Assembly: GCF_011762485.1 (NCBI RefSeq)
Contig: NZ_JAAKGI010000046.1
Coordinates: forward strand, 155,476-219,475
DNA length: 64,000 bases
Direction of reading: 5' to 3'
Source of the DNA: Yeosuana marina
Lineage (GTDB): Bacteria > Bacteroidota > Bacteroidia > Flavobacteriales > Flavobacteriaceae
The translations under genes and the position numbers were made by a program. Of the stretch, positions 38,335 to 47,548 are shown piece after piece. The notes under the pieces are model-generated. The model had not been told where the DNA came from and did not search any database. It saw only the letters and a list, made by a program, of their open reading frames with translations. Numbering within the stretch: position 1 is the stretch's first letter; every line of letters begins with the position of its first letter.

Positions 38335-38754
38335 ATGGCAACAAACAGAACATTTACAATGCTAAAGCCAGATGCTGTTGAGAAAGGACACATTGGTGCA
38401 ATATTAGATAAAATTTCGGCCTCAGGATTTAGAATTGTAGCGATGAAATTAACACAAATGACCAAGCATGATGCTGAAACGTTTTATGCAATTCATAAGG
38501 AGCGTCCTTTTTTTGGCGAGTTGGTTGAATATATGACCCGTGGCCCTATAGTAGCAGCAATTTTAGAAAAGGATAATGCAGTTGATGACTTTAGAACGTT
38601 AATAGGAGCAACAAATCCAGCAGATGCTGCTGAAGGAACTATTCGTAAATTATTTGCAAATTCAATAAGTGAAAATGCAGTTCACGGCAGTGATAGTGAT
38701 GATAATGCAGCTATAGAAAGTGCTTTTCATTTCTCAGGAAGAGAGATGTTTTAA
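38335..38754 (+). CDS. ndk: Nucleoside diphosphate kinase
   Basis: A 139-residue NDP kinase that balances nucleotide triphosphates by ping-pong phosphotransfer. The phospho-acceptor His117 is in [19 protein letters not shown] starts the fold and [14 protein letters not shown] binds nucleotide. Monocistronic, with promoter and terminator visible. Confidence 0.97.
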   Translation: MATNRTFTMLKPDAVEKGHIGAILDKISASGFRIVAMKLTQMTKHDAETFYAIHKERPFFGELVEYMTRGPIVAAILEKDNAVDDFRTLIGATNPADAAEGTIRKLFANSISENAVHGSDSDDNAAIESAFHFSGREMF

Positions 38755-38773
38755 AATATAAATAATATTAAGT

Positions 38774-38818
38774 AAAAGAAAACCCTGCAAGATATCTTGC
38801 AGGGTTTTCTTTTTATAA
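38774..38818 (+). terminator. ndk terminator
   Basis: A perfect 40-base palindrome (38774-38813; arm core GAAAACCCTGCAAGAT) followed by T-rich sequence. Confidence 0.9.
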
Positions 38819-38827
38819 AATTTTCAC

Positions 38828-38856
38828 AAAAAAAGCCTATCAAAATTTGATAGGCT
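38828..38856 (-). terminator. cspA terminator (copy 2 of the shared hairpin)
   Basis: On the minus strand arms AGCCTATCA and TGATAGGCT lead into a run of T. The hairpin plus tail is the same as the secDF terminator at 33778-33806. Confidence 0.85.
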
Positions 38857-38883
38857 CTAACTTGTAAAATGTTAAAGTATATA

Positions 38884-39075
38884 TTAGATTACTTTTACGT
38901 TTACTGCGTTCAGTCCTTTTTTACCTTCTTGTAAATCGAATTCTACTGCATCACCTTCACGAATTTCATCGATTAATCCAGAAATGTGTACAAAATGTTC
39001 TTTGTTGTTTCCATCTTCAGTGATAAATCCAAAACCTTTAGAATCATTGAAGAATTTTACTGTACCTTTACTCAT
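38884..39075 (-). CDS. cspA: Cold-shock domain protein
   Basis: A 63-residue single cold-shock domain that binds single-stranded RNA/DNA. RNP1 (KGFGFI, 13-18) and RNP2 (HFVHIS, 27-32) are intact. The gene has its own promoter and terminator. The 5' leader is short (about 20 bases), so the long thermosensing leader of E. coli cspA is absent. Confidence 0.96.
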   Translation of the reverse strand: MSKGTVKFFNDSKGFGFITEDGNNKEHFVHISGLIDEIREGDAVEFDLQEGKKGLNAVNVKVI

Positions 39076-39104
39076 TGTATTTAAATATTATAAAAATTAA
39101 GGAA

Positions 39105-39112
39105 CAAAGATA
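39105..39112 (-). promoter_or_regulatory. -7 element of cspA
   Basis: TATCTTTG on the minus strand, 29 bases before the ATG. Confidence 0.55.
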
Positions 39113-39162
39113 TAATAATTATTAATATAAATAAATTATTTGAGTTTTATTTTTATTTATAA

Positions 39163-39459
39163 TTATCGTAAAATCAGTTTTTTAATTAAATCTTTTCCTA
39201 ACTCCTCGTTTAGCATTGTCATTATTTTTTCTTTGCCATAACTTAATTCTTCTCGTAATACACTAGAACTTAATTGTACATATAACGTGTTTCGTTCTAA
39301 TTTAACAGATGTTGTATAATTATTAACACCATTCCCCATAAGATTTGCCCAAGCATCAGCGACATTTACTTTGTCTAAGCCTGTTTCTAATTTATTAGTT
39401 TCAACAAACTCTTTTAAGGCGTCTGCAATGCTAATATGTTCGTTGTTTCGTTTAGCCAT
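39163..39459 (-). CDS. DUF721 / DciA-like protein
   Basis: A 98-residue protein of the DUF721 family, related to the DciA replicative-helicase operator. The KH-like fold words are seen: VADAWANLMGNGVNNYTTSV, NTLYVQLSSSVLREELSYGKEKIMTMLNEELG. It lies downstream of recF, a common arrangement in Bacteroidota, which fits a DNA-replication role. It overlaps the lipoprotein gene by 1 base. Confidence 0.82.
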   Translation of the reverse strand: MAKRNNEHISIADALKEFVETNKLETGLDKVNVADAWANLMGNGVNNYTTSVKLERNTLYVQLSSSVLREELSYGKEKIMTMLNEELGKDLIKKLILR

Positions 39460-39875
39460 TAGTTTATATTTAGGGGTTTGTAAGGTTTGTATATATAAAT
39501 ATTTTTATTGGCGTTAATTATTTTTAATTGGTTGTCTGAAGCAGATAAAATAGTTTCTTTCCAACTTGAAAATTTTGTGTTGTAGTAAATATTTAAACTA
39601 TCATGTTCTATTTTTATATTAAATTGTTCGGTGTCTTTAGAATCTGCAAAAGTGCCATCCAATAAAGGTTTTAATTTTTTTCTATAACCTTTTAAGCTAT
39701 CTGTAAGTTTAAAATAATCAACTAGTGGATTGTATTTATAGTCATGAACGTCCCCTGAAGCTAATATAACCTTTTCAATTTCCCAGTAACCGTTTAGGTG
39801 GGGTATAAAGTTTTCTACAGGTTCTTTACAACTATACGTTATAAGTGATAAGAGTAAAATAAGTAAACGTTTCAT
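39459..39875 (-). CDS. Small lipoprotein, lipocalin-like
   Basis: A 138-residue lipoprotein (Cys16 in LITYSC). The body begins LNGYWEIEKVILASGD and continues as beta strands, as in lipocalin-like DUF families; no named function. It lies between recF (6 bases) and the DciA-like gene (1-base overlap). Confidence 0.72.
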   Translation of the reverse strand: MKRLLILLLSLITYSCKEPVENFIPHLNGYWEIEKVILASGDVHDYKYNPLVDYFKLTDSLKGYRKKLKPLLDGTFADSKDTEQFNIKIEHDSLNIYYNTKFSSWKETILSASDNQLKIINANKNIYIYKPYKPLNIN

Positions 39876-39881
39876 TTTATT

Positions 39882-40961
39882 TTAAAGTTTAAAAATTTCA
39901 TATTGTTGATGTACCTGTTTAATAGCTTTTTCTGTCCGATCTGCATGTGTATCACTTATAAATATTTGTCCAAAATGTTCATCATCAACTAATTTTATAA
40001 TTTGAGAAACGCGCTGTTCATCTAATTTATCAAAAATATCATCTAATAATAGAATAGGGTTATCGCCACTTTGTTTCTTAATAAAATCAAATTGTGCCAA
40101 CTTTAAAGCAATTAAAAACGATTTTTGCTGACCTTGACTACCAAATTTTTTAATTGGGTGTTCTTCTATATTAAAGTGTAAATCATCTTTATGAACTCCA
40201 ACACTTGTGTATTGCAACGCTTTATCTTTGTTTATGCAGTTTTTTAAAAGAGTATTTAAATCGGTTTCAAATAAATCGCTTTGGTATACCAAGTCAACAA
40301 TTTCATTACCATTGCTAATGGCTTGGTAGCGTAATTTAAAGATAGGAATAAACTCTTTAAGGAACGCTTCTCGTTTTTTAAAAATTTTAGAACCAAAGTC
40401 CGATAGCTGATTATTGTAAACATCTAAAGTGTCTGCATTAAAGGTATGATTTAAAGCAAAATATTTTAATAGTGCGTTTCGTTGAGAAACTATTTTGTTA
40501 TAATTAATCAAATCAGCTAAATATGTTTTATCGCTTTGAGAAATTACACTATCAATAAATTTACGCCTTGTTTCGCTACCTTCAATAATTAAATCTCTAT
40601 CGGCAGGAGATATAATTACTAGCGGTAAAAAACCAATATGTTCACTGAATTTTTCATAAGGTTTTCCGTTACGCTTAATTATTTTTTTTTGTCCGCGTTT
40701 TAAGCTTACAACAATTTTTTCATTGTTATCATGCTTAATATAGTCTCCATTTACAACAAAAAAATCTTCATCATGTTTAATATTCTGCGTTGCAACGGGG
40801 TTAAAATAACTTTTTCCAAATGATAAATGATAAATAGCATCTAGTACATTAGTTTTTCCAATACCATTATTTCCAACAATGCAATTTATTTTTTCATTAA
40901 ACGAAAACGATTTGCTATCAAAATTTTTATAATTGAGTAATGAAAGGGATTTTAAAATCAT
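39882..40961 (-). CDS. recF: DNA replication and repair protein RecF
   Basis: A 359-residue SMC-like ATPase that loads RecA at gaps with RecO and RecR. Walker A is GNNGIGKT at 30-37, the ABC signature [18 protein letters not shown] lies near 275, and Walker B is [12 protein letters not shown]. Length is typical. A TATTTTTG element (41020-41027, minus) could be its promoter. It heads the recF-lipoprotein-dciA unit. Confidence 0.95.
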   Translation of the reverse strand: MILKSLSLLNYKNFDSKSFSFNEKINCIVGNNGIGKTNVLDAIYHLSFGKSYFNPVATQNIKHDEDFFVVNGDYIKHDNNEKIVVSLKRGQKKIIKRNGKPYEKFSEHIGFLPLVIISPADRDLIIEGSETRRKFIDSVISQSDKTYLADLINYNKIVSQRNALLKYFALNHTFNADTLDVYNNQLSDFGSKIFKKREAFLKEFIPIFKLRYQAISNGNEIVDLVYQSDLFETDLNTLLKNCINKDKALQYTSVGVHKDDLHFNIEEHPIKKFGSQGQQKSFLIALKLAQFDFIKKQSGDNPILLLDDIFDKLDEQRVSQIIKLVDDEHFGQIFISDTHADRTEKAIKQVHQQYEIFKL

Positions 40962-41063
40962 ATAAAGGTAACTTATAGTCTATTTAATGACATTGCGTTA
41001 AAAGACCGTGCAAATTATTCAAAAATAACAAATAAATAACCTTTAATTTATGAAGAAAAATTA

Positions 41064-41071
41064 TATTTTTG
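41064..41071 (+). promoter_or_regulatory. -7 element of the TPR-ribH-mutL gene run
   Basis: TATTTTTG followed by GCACC, 21 bases before the ATG at 41093. Confidence 0.55.
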
Positions 41072-41092
41072 CACCGCATTAATTTAAGACAT

Positions 41093-41866
41093 ATGGCCAC
41101 TTATAATAAAAGAGGATACAAAGGAAAGAATAAAGGAGAGAAAGAGCATAATATTGAAACAGGTTCAACAACTGCTGAAGTTTTTAATACGCTAGATTCA
41201 ACTGCATCAAAAACAGAAGCTTTTGTAGAAAAAAATCAAAAATACATTTTTGTAGTTATTGGTATCGTTGCTGCTGTTGTTTTGGGATATTTAGGATATA
41301 ATGAGTTTATAGGCAAGCCTAAGCAAACTCAGGCAATGAACGATATGTTTCAAGCTCAAAAATATTTTGATGAAGCAACAACTGCTGTGAAAAAAGATTC
41401 TTTATACAATTTGGCTTTAAACGGAGGTGAAGGAAAATTTGGTATGTTAGATATCATTTCAGAATACGGTGGCACACCAGCTGCTAATCTAGCTAATTAT
41501 TATGCAGGAACTGCTTATTTAAGATTGAAAGATTATAAAAATGCTATCGACTATTTAAGTAAGTTTTCAAGCGATGATGAAGTTTTGGCTCCATTAGCAA
41601 AAGGTAATATAGGCGATGCATTTGTACAATTAAATCAATTGGATGATGCCTTAGATTATTACGACCAAGCAGCTAATATGCGTGATAATGAATATACAAC
41701 ACCTATGTATTTATACAAAGCAGGTACTATAGCTTTAGATTTGGGTAAAGCAGATAAAGCTTTAGGGTATTTTGAAAAAATTAAAGAAAAATATCCAAAT
41801 GCTTCAGAAACGGCTATGGTTGATGTGCTAATAGGAAAAGCAAAAGTGTTGGCAAATAAATATTAA
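41093..41866 (+). CDS. Membrane-anchored tetratricopeptide-repeat protein
   Basis: A 257-residue protein with a basic cytoplasmic N-terminus (MATYNKRGYKGKNKGE), one transmembrane helix (51-67) and periplasmic TPR repeats (for example ANYYAGTAYLRLKDYKNAIDYL and DAFVQLNQLDDALDYYDQA). The topology resembles YfgM-type ancillary proteins of the Sec translocon. I start at the ATG at 41093; a TTG at 41069 would lie inside the promoter. ribH follows after one base. Confidence 0.85.
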   Translation: MATYNKRGYKGKNKGEKEHNIETGSTTAEVFNTLDSTASKTEAFVEKNQKYIFVVIGIVAAVVLGYLGYNEFIGKPKQTQAMNDMFQAQKYFDEATTAVKKDSLYNLALNGGEGKFGMLDIISEYGGTPAANLANYYAGTAYLRLKDYKNAIDYLSKFSSDDEVLAPLAKGNIGDAFVQLNQLDDALDYYDQAANMRDNEYTTPMYLYKAGTIALDLGKADKALGYFEKIKEKYPNASETAMVDVLIGKAKVLANKY

Positions 41867-41867
41867 T

Positions 41868-42353
41868 ATGGCTACGGCAAATCATAATTTATCATCCTAT
41901 GATAAAACAACAATCCCAAACGCGAATAAATTTCGGTTTGGGATTGTTGTTTCAGAATGGAATCCATCTATAACTGAAGGATTGTATAAAGGCGCTTACG
42001 AAACGTTAATTGAAAACGGCGTATTGCCAAATAATATTATTCGTTGGAATGTTCCTGGTAGTTTTGAACTTATTTATGGTTGCAAAAAAATGCAAGAGCA
42101 AATGGTTAATGCTGTTATTGCTATTGGAAGTGTTATTCAAGGTGAAACTAAACACTTTGATTTTGTATGCGAAGCCGTATCACAAGGAATAAAAGACCTT
42201 AATGTTGTTGACGAAACACCCGTAATTTTCTGCCTGCTTACTGATAATACTATGCAACAAGCTATTGATCGTTCTGGTGGCAAACACGGCAATAAAGGAA
42301 CGGAAGCTGCTATAGCTGCCATAAAAATGGCTGAGTTACGTAATAATAGTTAG
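41868..42353 (+). CDS. ribH: 6,7-dimethyl-8-ribityllumazine synthase
   Basis: A 161-residue lumazine synthase, the penultimate enzyme of riboflavin synthesis. Motifs: FGIVVSEWNPSITEGLYKGA, VPGSFELIYGCKKM, IAIGSVIQGETKHFDFVCE with the catalytic His, and PVIFCLLTDNTMQQAIDRSGG. It lies directly after the TPR gene. No other rib genes and no FMN riboswitch are nearby. Confidence 0.96.
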   Translation: MATANHNLSSYDKTTIPNANKFRFGIVVSEWNPSITEGLYKGAYETLIENGVLPNNIIRWNVPGSFELIYGCKKMQEQMVNAVIAIGSVIQGETKHFDFVCEAVSQGIKDLNVVDETPVIFCLLTDNTMQQAIDRSGGKHGNKGTEAAIAAIKMAELRNNS

Positions 42354-42452
42354 TATATTTAGTAATTAAAGTGGTATTTTCAGTACAAGGCATGCATGTG
42401 TTTTGTTAACAATTTTTGGCAATTCCTTTCCCTGTTTCTATCTATTTTTAAG

Positions 42453-42460
42453 TATTTTTG
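42453..42460 (+). promoter_or_regulatory. -7 element ahead of the small tail-anchored genes
   Basis: TATTTTTG matches the consensus, 22 bases before the TTG start at 42483, in the gap after ribH. Confidence 0.4.
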
Positions 42461-42482
42461 AGCTCTAAGCATTAAAATTATT

Positions 42483-42722
42483 TTGTTTAATCAACGTAAG
42501 AATAAATCATTCAACTATAAACCTAGATTTTCAAACGAAAAAAAAACCGAAACAAATCTGGGCAATGATGCTTCCGAATTAAAAGAATTTAGTTCTAAAT
42601 GGAAGCAAGATAGTCACTTGAATAAGCGAAAGTTAAAAGGGGGCATGTCAATACGGATGCTTATTATAGTTTTGGTATTATTATTGATTTGCATGTATAT
42701 ATTGGATTCTAAATTCATGTAA
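42483..42722 (+). CDS. Small tail-anchored membrane protein, paralogue 1
   Basis: A 79-residue protein with a TTG start; no ATG is available upstream. The start is supported by similarity to the next gene: FNQRKNKSFNYKPRF here against KLRKNKKFSYTPRHF there. A single hydrophobic helix (57-74) ends the protein, so it should be tail-anchored with a basic cytoplasmic part. Function unknown; relatives next to ribH are sometimes labelled riboflavin synthase beta subunit, which the sequence does not support. Confidence 0.7.
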   Translation: MFNQRKNKSFNYKPRFSNEKKTETNLGNDASELKEFSSKWKQDSHLNKRKLKGGMSIRMLIIVLVLLLICMYILDSKFM

Positions 42723-42741
42723 CTTAAAACCTTAGAAAATT

Positions 42742-43032
42742 ATGGGATTTTTAAAATTACGTAAAAACAAAAAATTTAGCTATACACCGCGTCATTTTGA
42801 TGACAAGGGAGAAGGAAATCCGTTTGAGATTAAACATAAATTTGATGATTACAGAAAAACAGTAGGTGATAATAAAGGACTTAAAACTAAAATTAATAAC
42901 GCTTTAGACGATCTTAAAAACAATCAGGACAACGCGGCTAACAAGCGAATCATAATTATAATTTGTATTCTTATTTTGGCGTTTCTATTTATTATTGATT
43001 TTGATTTGTCAATTTTCTTTCCAAAAAAATAA
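42742..43032 (+). CDS. Small tail-anchored membrane protein, paralogue 2
   Basis: A 96-residue protein with the same layout as its upstream neighbour: an RKNKKFSYTPRHFDD motif at 7-21, a charged helical middle (about 30-62) and a C-terminal hydrophobic helix (70-86). The mutL start codon directly follows its stop, so translation is probably coupled. Function unknown. Confidence 0.78.
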   Translation: MGFLKLRKNKKFSYTPRHFDDKGEGNPFEIKHKFDDYRKTVGDNKGLKTKINNALDDLKNNQDNAANKRIIIIICILILAFLFIIDFDLSIFFPKK

Positions 43033-44880
43033 ATGGCAGACATTATACAACTATTACCAGATCATGTAGCAAATCAAATTGCGGCTGGAGAGGTTGTACA
43101 ACGACCTTCTTCGGTTGTTAAAGAATTGCTTGAAAATGCGATTGATGCAGATGCAACAGTGATAAAACTTATCATTAAAGACGCTGGAAAAACGCTTGTT
43201 CAAGTCATTGATAACGGCAAAGGAATGAGTGCTACCGATGCTCGCTTAAGTTTTGAACGTCACGCTACTTCTAAAATTAAAACGGCTGACGACTTGTTTG
43301 ATTTACATACCAAAGGATTTCGTGGTGAAGCTTTGGCAAGTATTGCAGCCATCGCACATGTTGAGTTAAAAACTAAGCAAGCAGAAGAGGAAATAGGAAG
43401 TAGTATTGTTATTGAAGGTAGTAATATTGTTTCTCAAGAGGTTGTAGTAACGCCAAAAGGAACCTCTTTATCTGTTAAAAATTTATTCTATAATATTCCA
43501 GCAAGACGAAATTTTTTGAAGTCGAATACAGTAGAATTACGTCATGTTATTGATGAGTTTCATAGAGTAGCTTTAGCACACCCCAATATTTCATTCGCTC
43601 TTTACAATAACGGAAGCGAAACATTTAATTTGCCTGTTAGCAATTACAGACAACGAATTGTAAATATTTTTGGAAATAAAACCAATGAAAAGTTAGTTCC
43701 TGTTAATGAAGAAACTGAAGTTCTTGAAATTTCTGGTTTTGTAGGAAAGCCTGAATTTGCAAAGAAAACGCGAGGTGAGCAGTATTTTTTTGTTAATAAT
43801 CGTTTTATTAAAAGTGCGTATTTAAATCATGCAGTTTCTTCTGCTTTTGATGGGCTACTTAAAAACGGAACTCATGCTAGTTATTTTTTATATTTAACAG
43901 TTAACCCTCAGACTATCGATATTAATATACATCCTACAAAAACAGAAATAAAGTTTGATGATGAGCATACATTATATGCCTTATTGCGTTCTGCAGTTAA
44001 ACATAGTTTAGGACAATTCAATATTGCACCAGTATTAGATTTTGATCACGATCCTAATCTTGATACGCCTTACAATTACAATAGAAGTACAAATAATGAA
44101 CCCAAGATTGAGGTAGATAGAAGCTTTAATCCGTTTCAAGAAGATAAAAGCTCAAATAGAAAACCAATCTCTTATAAAAAAGAGGTTACCGCTAGTTGGG
44201 ACAGTTTGTATGTTGGTTTAGAATCAAAAGGAACAAAAACACAACACGATTTTAGTGAAGTACATTTTGAAAGTGAGAACAATACAGAGTCTTTATTTGA
44301 AGATAGTAAATTAGACACTAATGCAACGACATATCAACTTCATAACAAATATATAGTAAGTGCTATAAAGTCAGGAATGTTAGTTATTGATCAGCATCGT
44401 GCACACCAACGTGTTTTGTATGAAGATTTTTTAGAGAATTTAACAGTAAAAGGAGCTTCTAGCCAGCAATTATTATTTCCATTACAGCTTCATTTTTCAA
44501 CACAGGAGCTAGAAATTCTGACTGAATTAAAAGAAGACCTAGAACATACAGGATTTATATTTTCAAACGTCACTAAAGAATTTGTTGAAATTACGGGAGT
44601 ACCAGTAAGTATTCCAGAAAGTGAGGTCTCCATTATTTTAGAACAGTTAATAAGTGATGTGGAAAATGAAGTTCCCGATAGTAATTTTAGTATTACAGAT
44701 TTGTTAGCAAAGTCTTTGGCTAAAAGTTTGGCTATAAAAACAGGGCAGCCCCTGAAAAAAAGCGAACAAGAACATTTGGTAAATAGTTTATTTGCCTGTA
44801 AAGAACCCAATACATCACCTACTAATAGAACAACATTTGTGACTATGAGTGTTGATGAATTGGATAAAAAATTTATTTAG
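43033..44880 (+). CDS. mutL: DNA mismatch repair protein MutL
   Basis: A 615-residue GHKL ATPase that links MutS recognition to strand removal. N-terminal motifs: ELLENAIDADATVI, DNGKGM, FERHATSKI and GFRGEALASIAA. The C-terminal dimerisation domain carries DQHRAHQRVLYE at 453-464, which departs from the endonuclease motif DQHA-x2-E-x4-E at two places, including Gln for the first Glu. The CPHGRP-like region reads SPTNRTTFV. Whether nicking activity is kept is unclear. Confidence 0.95.
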   Translation: MADIIQLLPDHVANQIAAGEVVQRPSSVVKELLENAIDADATVIKLIIKDAGKTLVQVIDNGKGMSATDARLSFERHATSKIKTADDLFDLHTKGFRGEALASIAAIAHVELKTKQAEEEIGSSIVIEGSNIVSQEVVVTPKGTSLSVKNLFYNIPARRNFLKSNTVELRHVIDEFHRVALAHPNISFALYNNGSETFNLPVSNYRQRIVNIFGNKTNEKLVPVNEETEVLEISGFVGKPEFAKKTRGEQYFFVNNRFIKSAYLNHAVSSAFDGLLKNGTHASYFLYLTVNPQTIDINIHPTKTEIKFDDEHTLYALLRSAVKHSLGQFNIAPVLDFDHDPNLDTPYNYNRSTNNEPKIEVDRSFNPFQEDKSSNRKPISYKKEVTASWDSLYVGLESKGTKTQHDFSEVHFESENNTESLFEDSKLDTNATTYQLHNKYIVSAIKSGMLVIDQHRAHQRVLYEDFLENLTVKGASSQQLLFPLQLHFSTQELEILTELKEDLEHTGFIFSNVTKEFVEITGVPVSIPESEVSIILEQLISDVENEVPDSNFSITDLLAKSLAKSLAIKTGQPLKKSEQEHLVNSLFACKEPNTSPTNRTTFVTMSVDELDKKFI

Positions 44881-44885
44881 AACAT

Positions 44886-45635
44886 ATGATGAGAATATCA
44901 GAAACCGTAAAGCATTTAATAATCATTAATGTGATTATGTTTATCGGAACAATGACTATTGGAAACGGCACTTTATTTTATGATTTATTTGCTATGCATT
45001 TTCCTAAAAACCCTGCGTTTGAGCCATGGCAAATTATTACGCATATGTTTATGCATGGGGGCGTAATGCATATTTTATTCAATATGTTTGCGTTATGGAT
45101 GTTTGGGTCGCCTGTGGAGCATTATTTAGGATGGAAACGATTTTTATTTATCTACATTTCAGCAGGTTTAGGAGCCGTGGCATTGCAAGTTGGTTTTTAT
45201 TATTTTCAATTTTTACCATCTTATGAAAGTTTGGTAGGAACAGGAATTAGTCCAAGCGAAATACTTCATATACTATCAAATAATGAGGTTACAAGAAACG
45301 TAACACAAGCTCAGTTGGCAGATTTAAAAAATATATTTCCTGTTTTTAATGCTAGTATGGTTGGTGCCTCTGGTTGTATTATGGGTATTTTGGTTGCATT
45401 TGGAATGATGAACCCTGAAGCTCGATTAATGATGATTTTTTTACCAATTCCTATAAAAGCAAAATATTTTATTCCAGGTATTATTATTTTAGATTTAATT
45501 TCGGGTGTAACAGGTCAGTCATTTTTTAGTCCAAGTAATACAGCGTATATGGCTCACGTTGGCGGTGCTTTAACAGGCTTCATTATTATGTGGTATTGGA
45601 AAAAAACTCAGTTTAATAAAAATCGTTGGAATTAA
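44886..45635 (+). CDS. Rhomboid family intramembrane serine protease 1
   Basis: A 249-residue polytopic protease with six or so transmembrane segments. The catalytic pair is Ser162 in MVGASGCIMG and His224 in AHVGGALTG; the HILFNMFALWMFG segment matches TM2 of rhomboids. A long loop (about 110-155) is inserted before the Ser helix. It lies 5 bases after mutL, and its stop overlaps the next start (TAATG). Confidence 0.92.
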   Translation: MMRISETVKHLIIINVIMFIGTMTIGNGTLFYDLFAMHFPKNPAFEPWQIITHMFMHGGVMHILFNMFALWMFGSPVEHYLGWKRFLFIYISAGLGAVALQVGFYYFQFLPSYESLVGTGISPSEILHILSNNEVTRNVTQAQLADLKNIFPVFNASMVGASGCIMGILVAFGMMNPEARLMMIFLPIPIKAKYFIPGIIILDLISGVTGQSFFSPSNTAYMAHVGGALTGFIIMWYWKKTQFNKNRWN

Positions 45636-46504
45636 TGTCTCTCTCTCAAGATGTAAAATATAAATTATCTCGACTCAATGTTTTAGAAAAAATAATTGTG
45701 GTGAACGTCGCGATTTTCCTTTTAGGACTATTGCTTCAATTAGTTCAAGGTACATTCCAGCAATCTAGTTTAAGTTGGTTAGAATTACCAAGTGATTTTT
45801 TTGCGTTTATTGTTGAACCTTGGACTATTATATCCTACGCCTTTGTTCATTATGATTTTTTGCATATTCTCTTTAATATGCTGTGGTTGTACGTTATTGG
45901 GCAACTATTTTTGAATTTATTCAGCCCGAAAATGGCTTTAAATATTTACTTTTTAGGAGCTATTTGTGGTGGGTTATTATTTGTTGCTTGCTATAGTTTG
46001 TTTCCTCAAGTGTTTAGTTATGGCACTCGTTTGGTTGGTGCTTCAGCAGCTGTTAGAGCGTTGCTAATTTTTTTATGTGCCTATTTACCCAATAAAGACA
46101 TTCGCTTTTTTATGTTTAATTTAAAACTTTGGTATGTTGGTGTTGCCATCGTAGCTATAGATGTTTTAGGTCTTTTTGGTACAAATTCAGGTGGTAATTT
46201 AGCTCATATTGGTGGCGCTACATTGGGCTATTTTTATGCCATTCAGTTAAAAAAAGGAACTGATATTGGTAAGGGTTTTGAGCGTTTTATGGATTGGATA
46301 GTAAGCTTGTTTAAAGGATCTAAAAAAGGACCTTTAAAAACAGTTCATAAAAATAAATCGAAAGTAGGAGGCTATACTAAAAGTGATTTTGATCAGTTTA
46401 ATCACCAAAAGAAAATTGATGTTATTCTAGATAAAATAAGCAAAAGTGGTTATGATAGCTTAACTGCTGAAGAAAAAGAATTTCTATTTAGGTCAGGTAA
46501 ATAA
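45635..46504 (+). CDS. Rhomboid family intramembrane serine protease 2
   Basis: A 289-residue rhomboid. Catalytic Ser137 is in RLVGASAAVRA and His191 in NLAHIGGATLG; HILFNMLWLYVIG marks TM2. It has a cytoplasmic C-terminal tail (about 205-289) with the DUF6576-like end FDQFNHQKKIDVILDKISKS and LTAEEKEFLFR. The start is ATG 45635, overlapping the previous stop; an earlier TTG is unlikely. Confidence 0.92.
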   Translation: MSLSQDVKYKLSRLNVLEKIIVVNVAIFLLGLLLQLVQGTFQQSSLSWLELPSDFFAFIVEPWTIISYAFVHYDFLHILFNMLWLYVIGQLFLNLFSPKMALNIYFLGAICGGLLFVACYSLFPQVFSYGTRLVGASAAVRALLIFLCAYLPNKDIRFFMFNLKLWYVGVAIVAIDVLGLFGTNSGGNLAHIGGATLGYFYAIQLKKGTDIGKGFERFMDWIVSLFKGSKKGPLKTVHKNKSKVGGYTKSDFDQFNHQKKIDVILDKISKSGYDSLTAEEKEFLFRSGK

Positions 46505-46509
46505 ACTAT

Positions 46510-47544
46510 ATGAAGAAGCTAAGTCTTATTGATAAAGTTGTGTTTGTTATTAACACAATTCTGGCGGCTGTTCTTTTAGTGTCTTTTATTTTGCCTTTTT
46601 TGCCTCCAAAAACTTTTTCATCCCTTTCTGTTCTGAGTTTAGGTGTGCCGTTTCTTATTATTGTTAATGTCTTGTTTTTTATATATTGGCTACTTAAAAT
46701 AAAGAGACAGCTTATACTGTCACTTTTTGTATTAATTATTGGGTATATATTTTATGGCTCTTTATATAAGTTTTCTTCATCTGATGATACTGAGACAAGT
46801 CCAAATGAATTGAAAGTTATGAACTACAACGTGCGGTTGTTTAACTTGTATCATTGGATTGACGAAAAAGATATTGATCTTAAAATTGTAGATTTTGTAA
46901 AATCTCAAGCACCAGATATATTAAGTATTCAAGAGTATCATCCGCAATCTAATATAGATTTTTCTTTTTTTAAATATAGATATGAAAAACTCTCTGGTCT
47001 TAGAACGAAACACGGACAAGTAATTTTATCGCAATATCCTATTATTAATTCTGGTTCAGTTGAATTTCCTGATACGTCTAATAATGCCATCTTTTCTGAT
47101 ATTGTAAAAGGTAAAGACACGATAAGAGTTTATAATATACACCTTGAATCTTTGCGGATTGATACCGATGTAGAAAAACTTAAAGAAGAAGGATCTGAGC
47201 GTTTGTTCAAGCTTGCTGGCAATACATTTAAAATGCAGCAATTTCAAACGGAATTATTTTTATTACATCAGCGGCAATGTCATTACAAAATGATTATTTG
47301 CGGGGACTTTAATAATACGGCGTTTTCTTATGTGTATAGAAAAATTAAAGGGGACTTAAATGACACCTTTAAAGAAGCTGGAAATGGATTTGGAAGGACG
47401 TATGCTTTTAAATTTTTTCCTGTGAGAATCGATTTTATTTTTGCAGATGAAGCTTTTACAGTTAAGAAATTTAAAACCTTTGATGAACATTTTTCAGATC
47501 ATTACCCCATTATGACCACACTTAGTTTAAAAGCGGTAGAGTAG
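46510..47544 (+). CDS. Membrane-anchored endonuclease/exonuclease/phosphatase (EEP) family protein
   Basis: A 344-residue protein with three N-terminal transmembrane helices (about 10-85) and an EEP domain from about residue 97. Metal and catalytic motifs: MNYNVRLFNLY, SIQEYHP, GDFNNTAF, RIDFIFADE and SDHYPIMTTL. The substrate (nucleic acid, lipid or sugar phosphate) is not given by sequence. It ends 4 bases before a convergent gene. Confidence 0.88.
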   Translation: MKKLSLIDKVVFVINTILAAVLLVSFILPFLPPKTFSSLSVLSLGVPFLIIVNVLFFIYWLLKIKRQLILSLFVLIIGYIFYGSLYKFSSSDDTETSPNELKVMNYNVRLFNLYHWIDEKDIDLKIVDFVKSQAPDILSIQEYHPQSNIDFSFFKYRYEKLSGLRTKHGQVILSQYPIINSGSVEFPDTSNNAIFSDIVKGKDTIRVYNIHLESLRIDTDVEKLKEEGSERLFKLAGNTFKMQQFQTELFLLHQRQCHYKMIICGDFNNTAFSYVYRKIKGDLNDTFKEAGNGFGRTYAFKFFPVRIDFIFADEAFTVKKFKTFDEHFSDHYPIMTTLSLKAVE

Positions 47545-47548
47545 AAGT

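Noticed and set aside
41868..42482. FMN riboswitch for ribH
   Set aside because: ribH starts one base after the TPR gene and there is no leader with the conserved RFN core.
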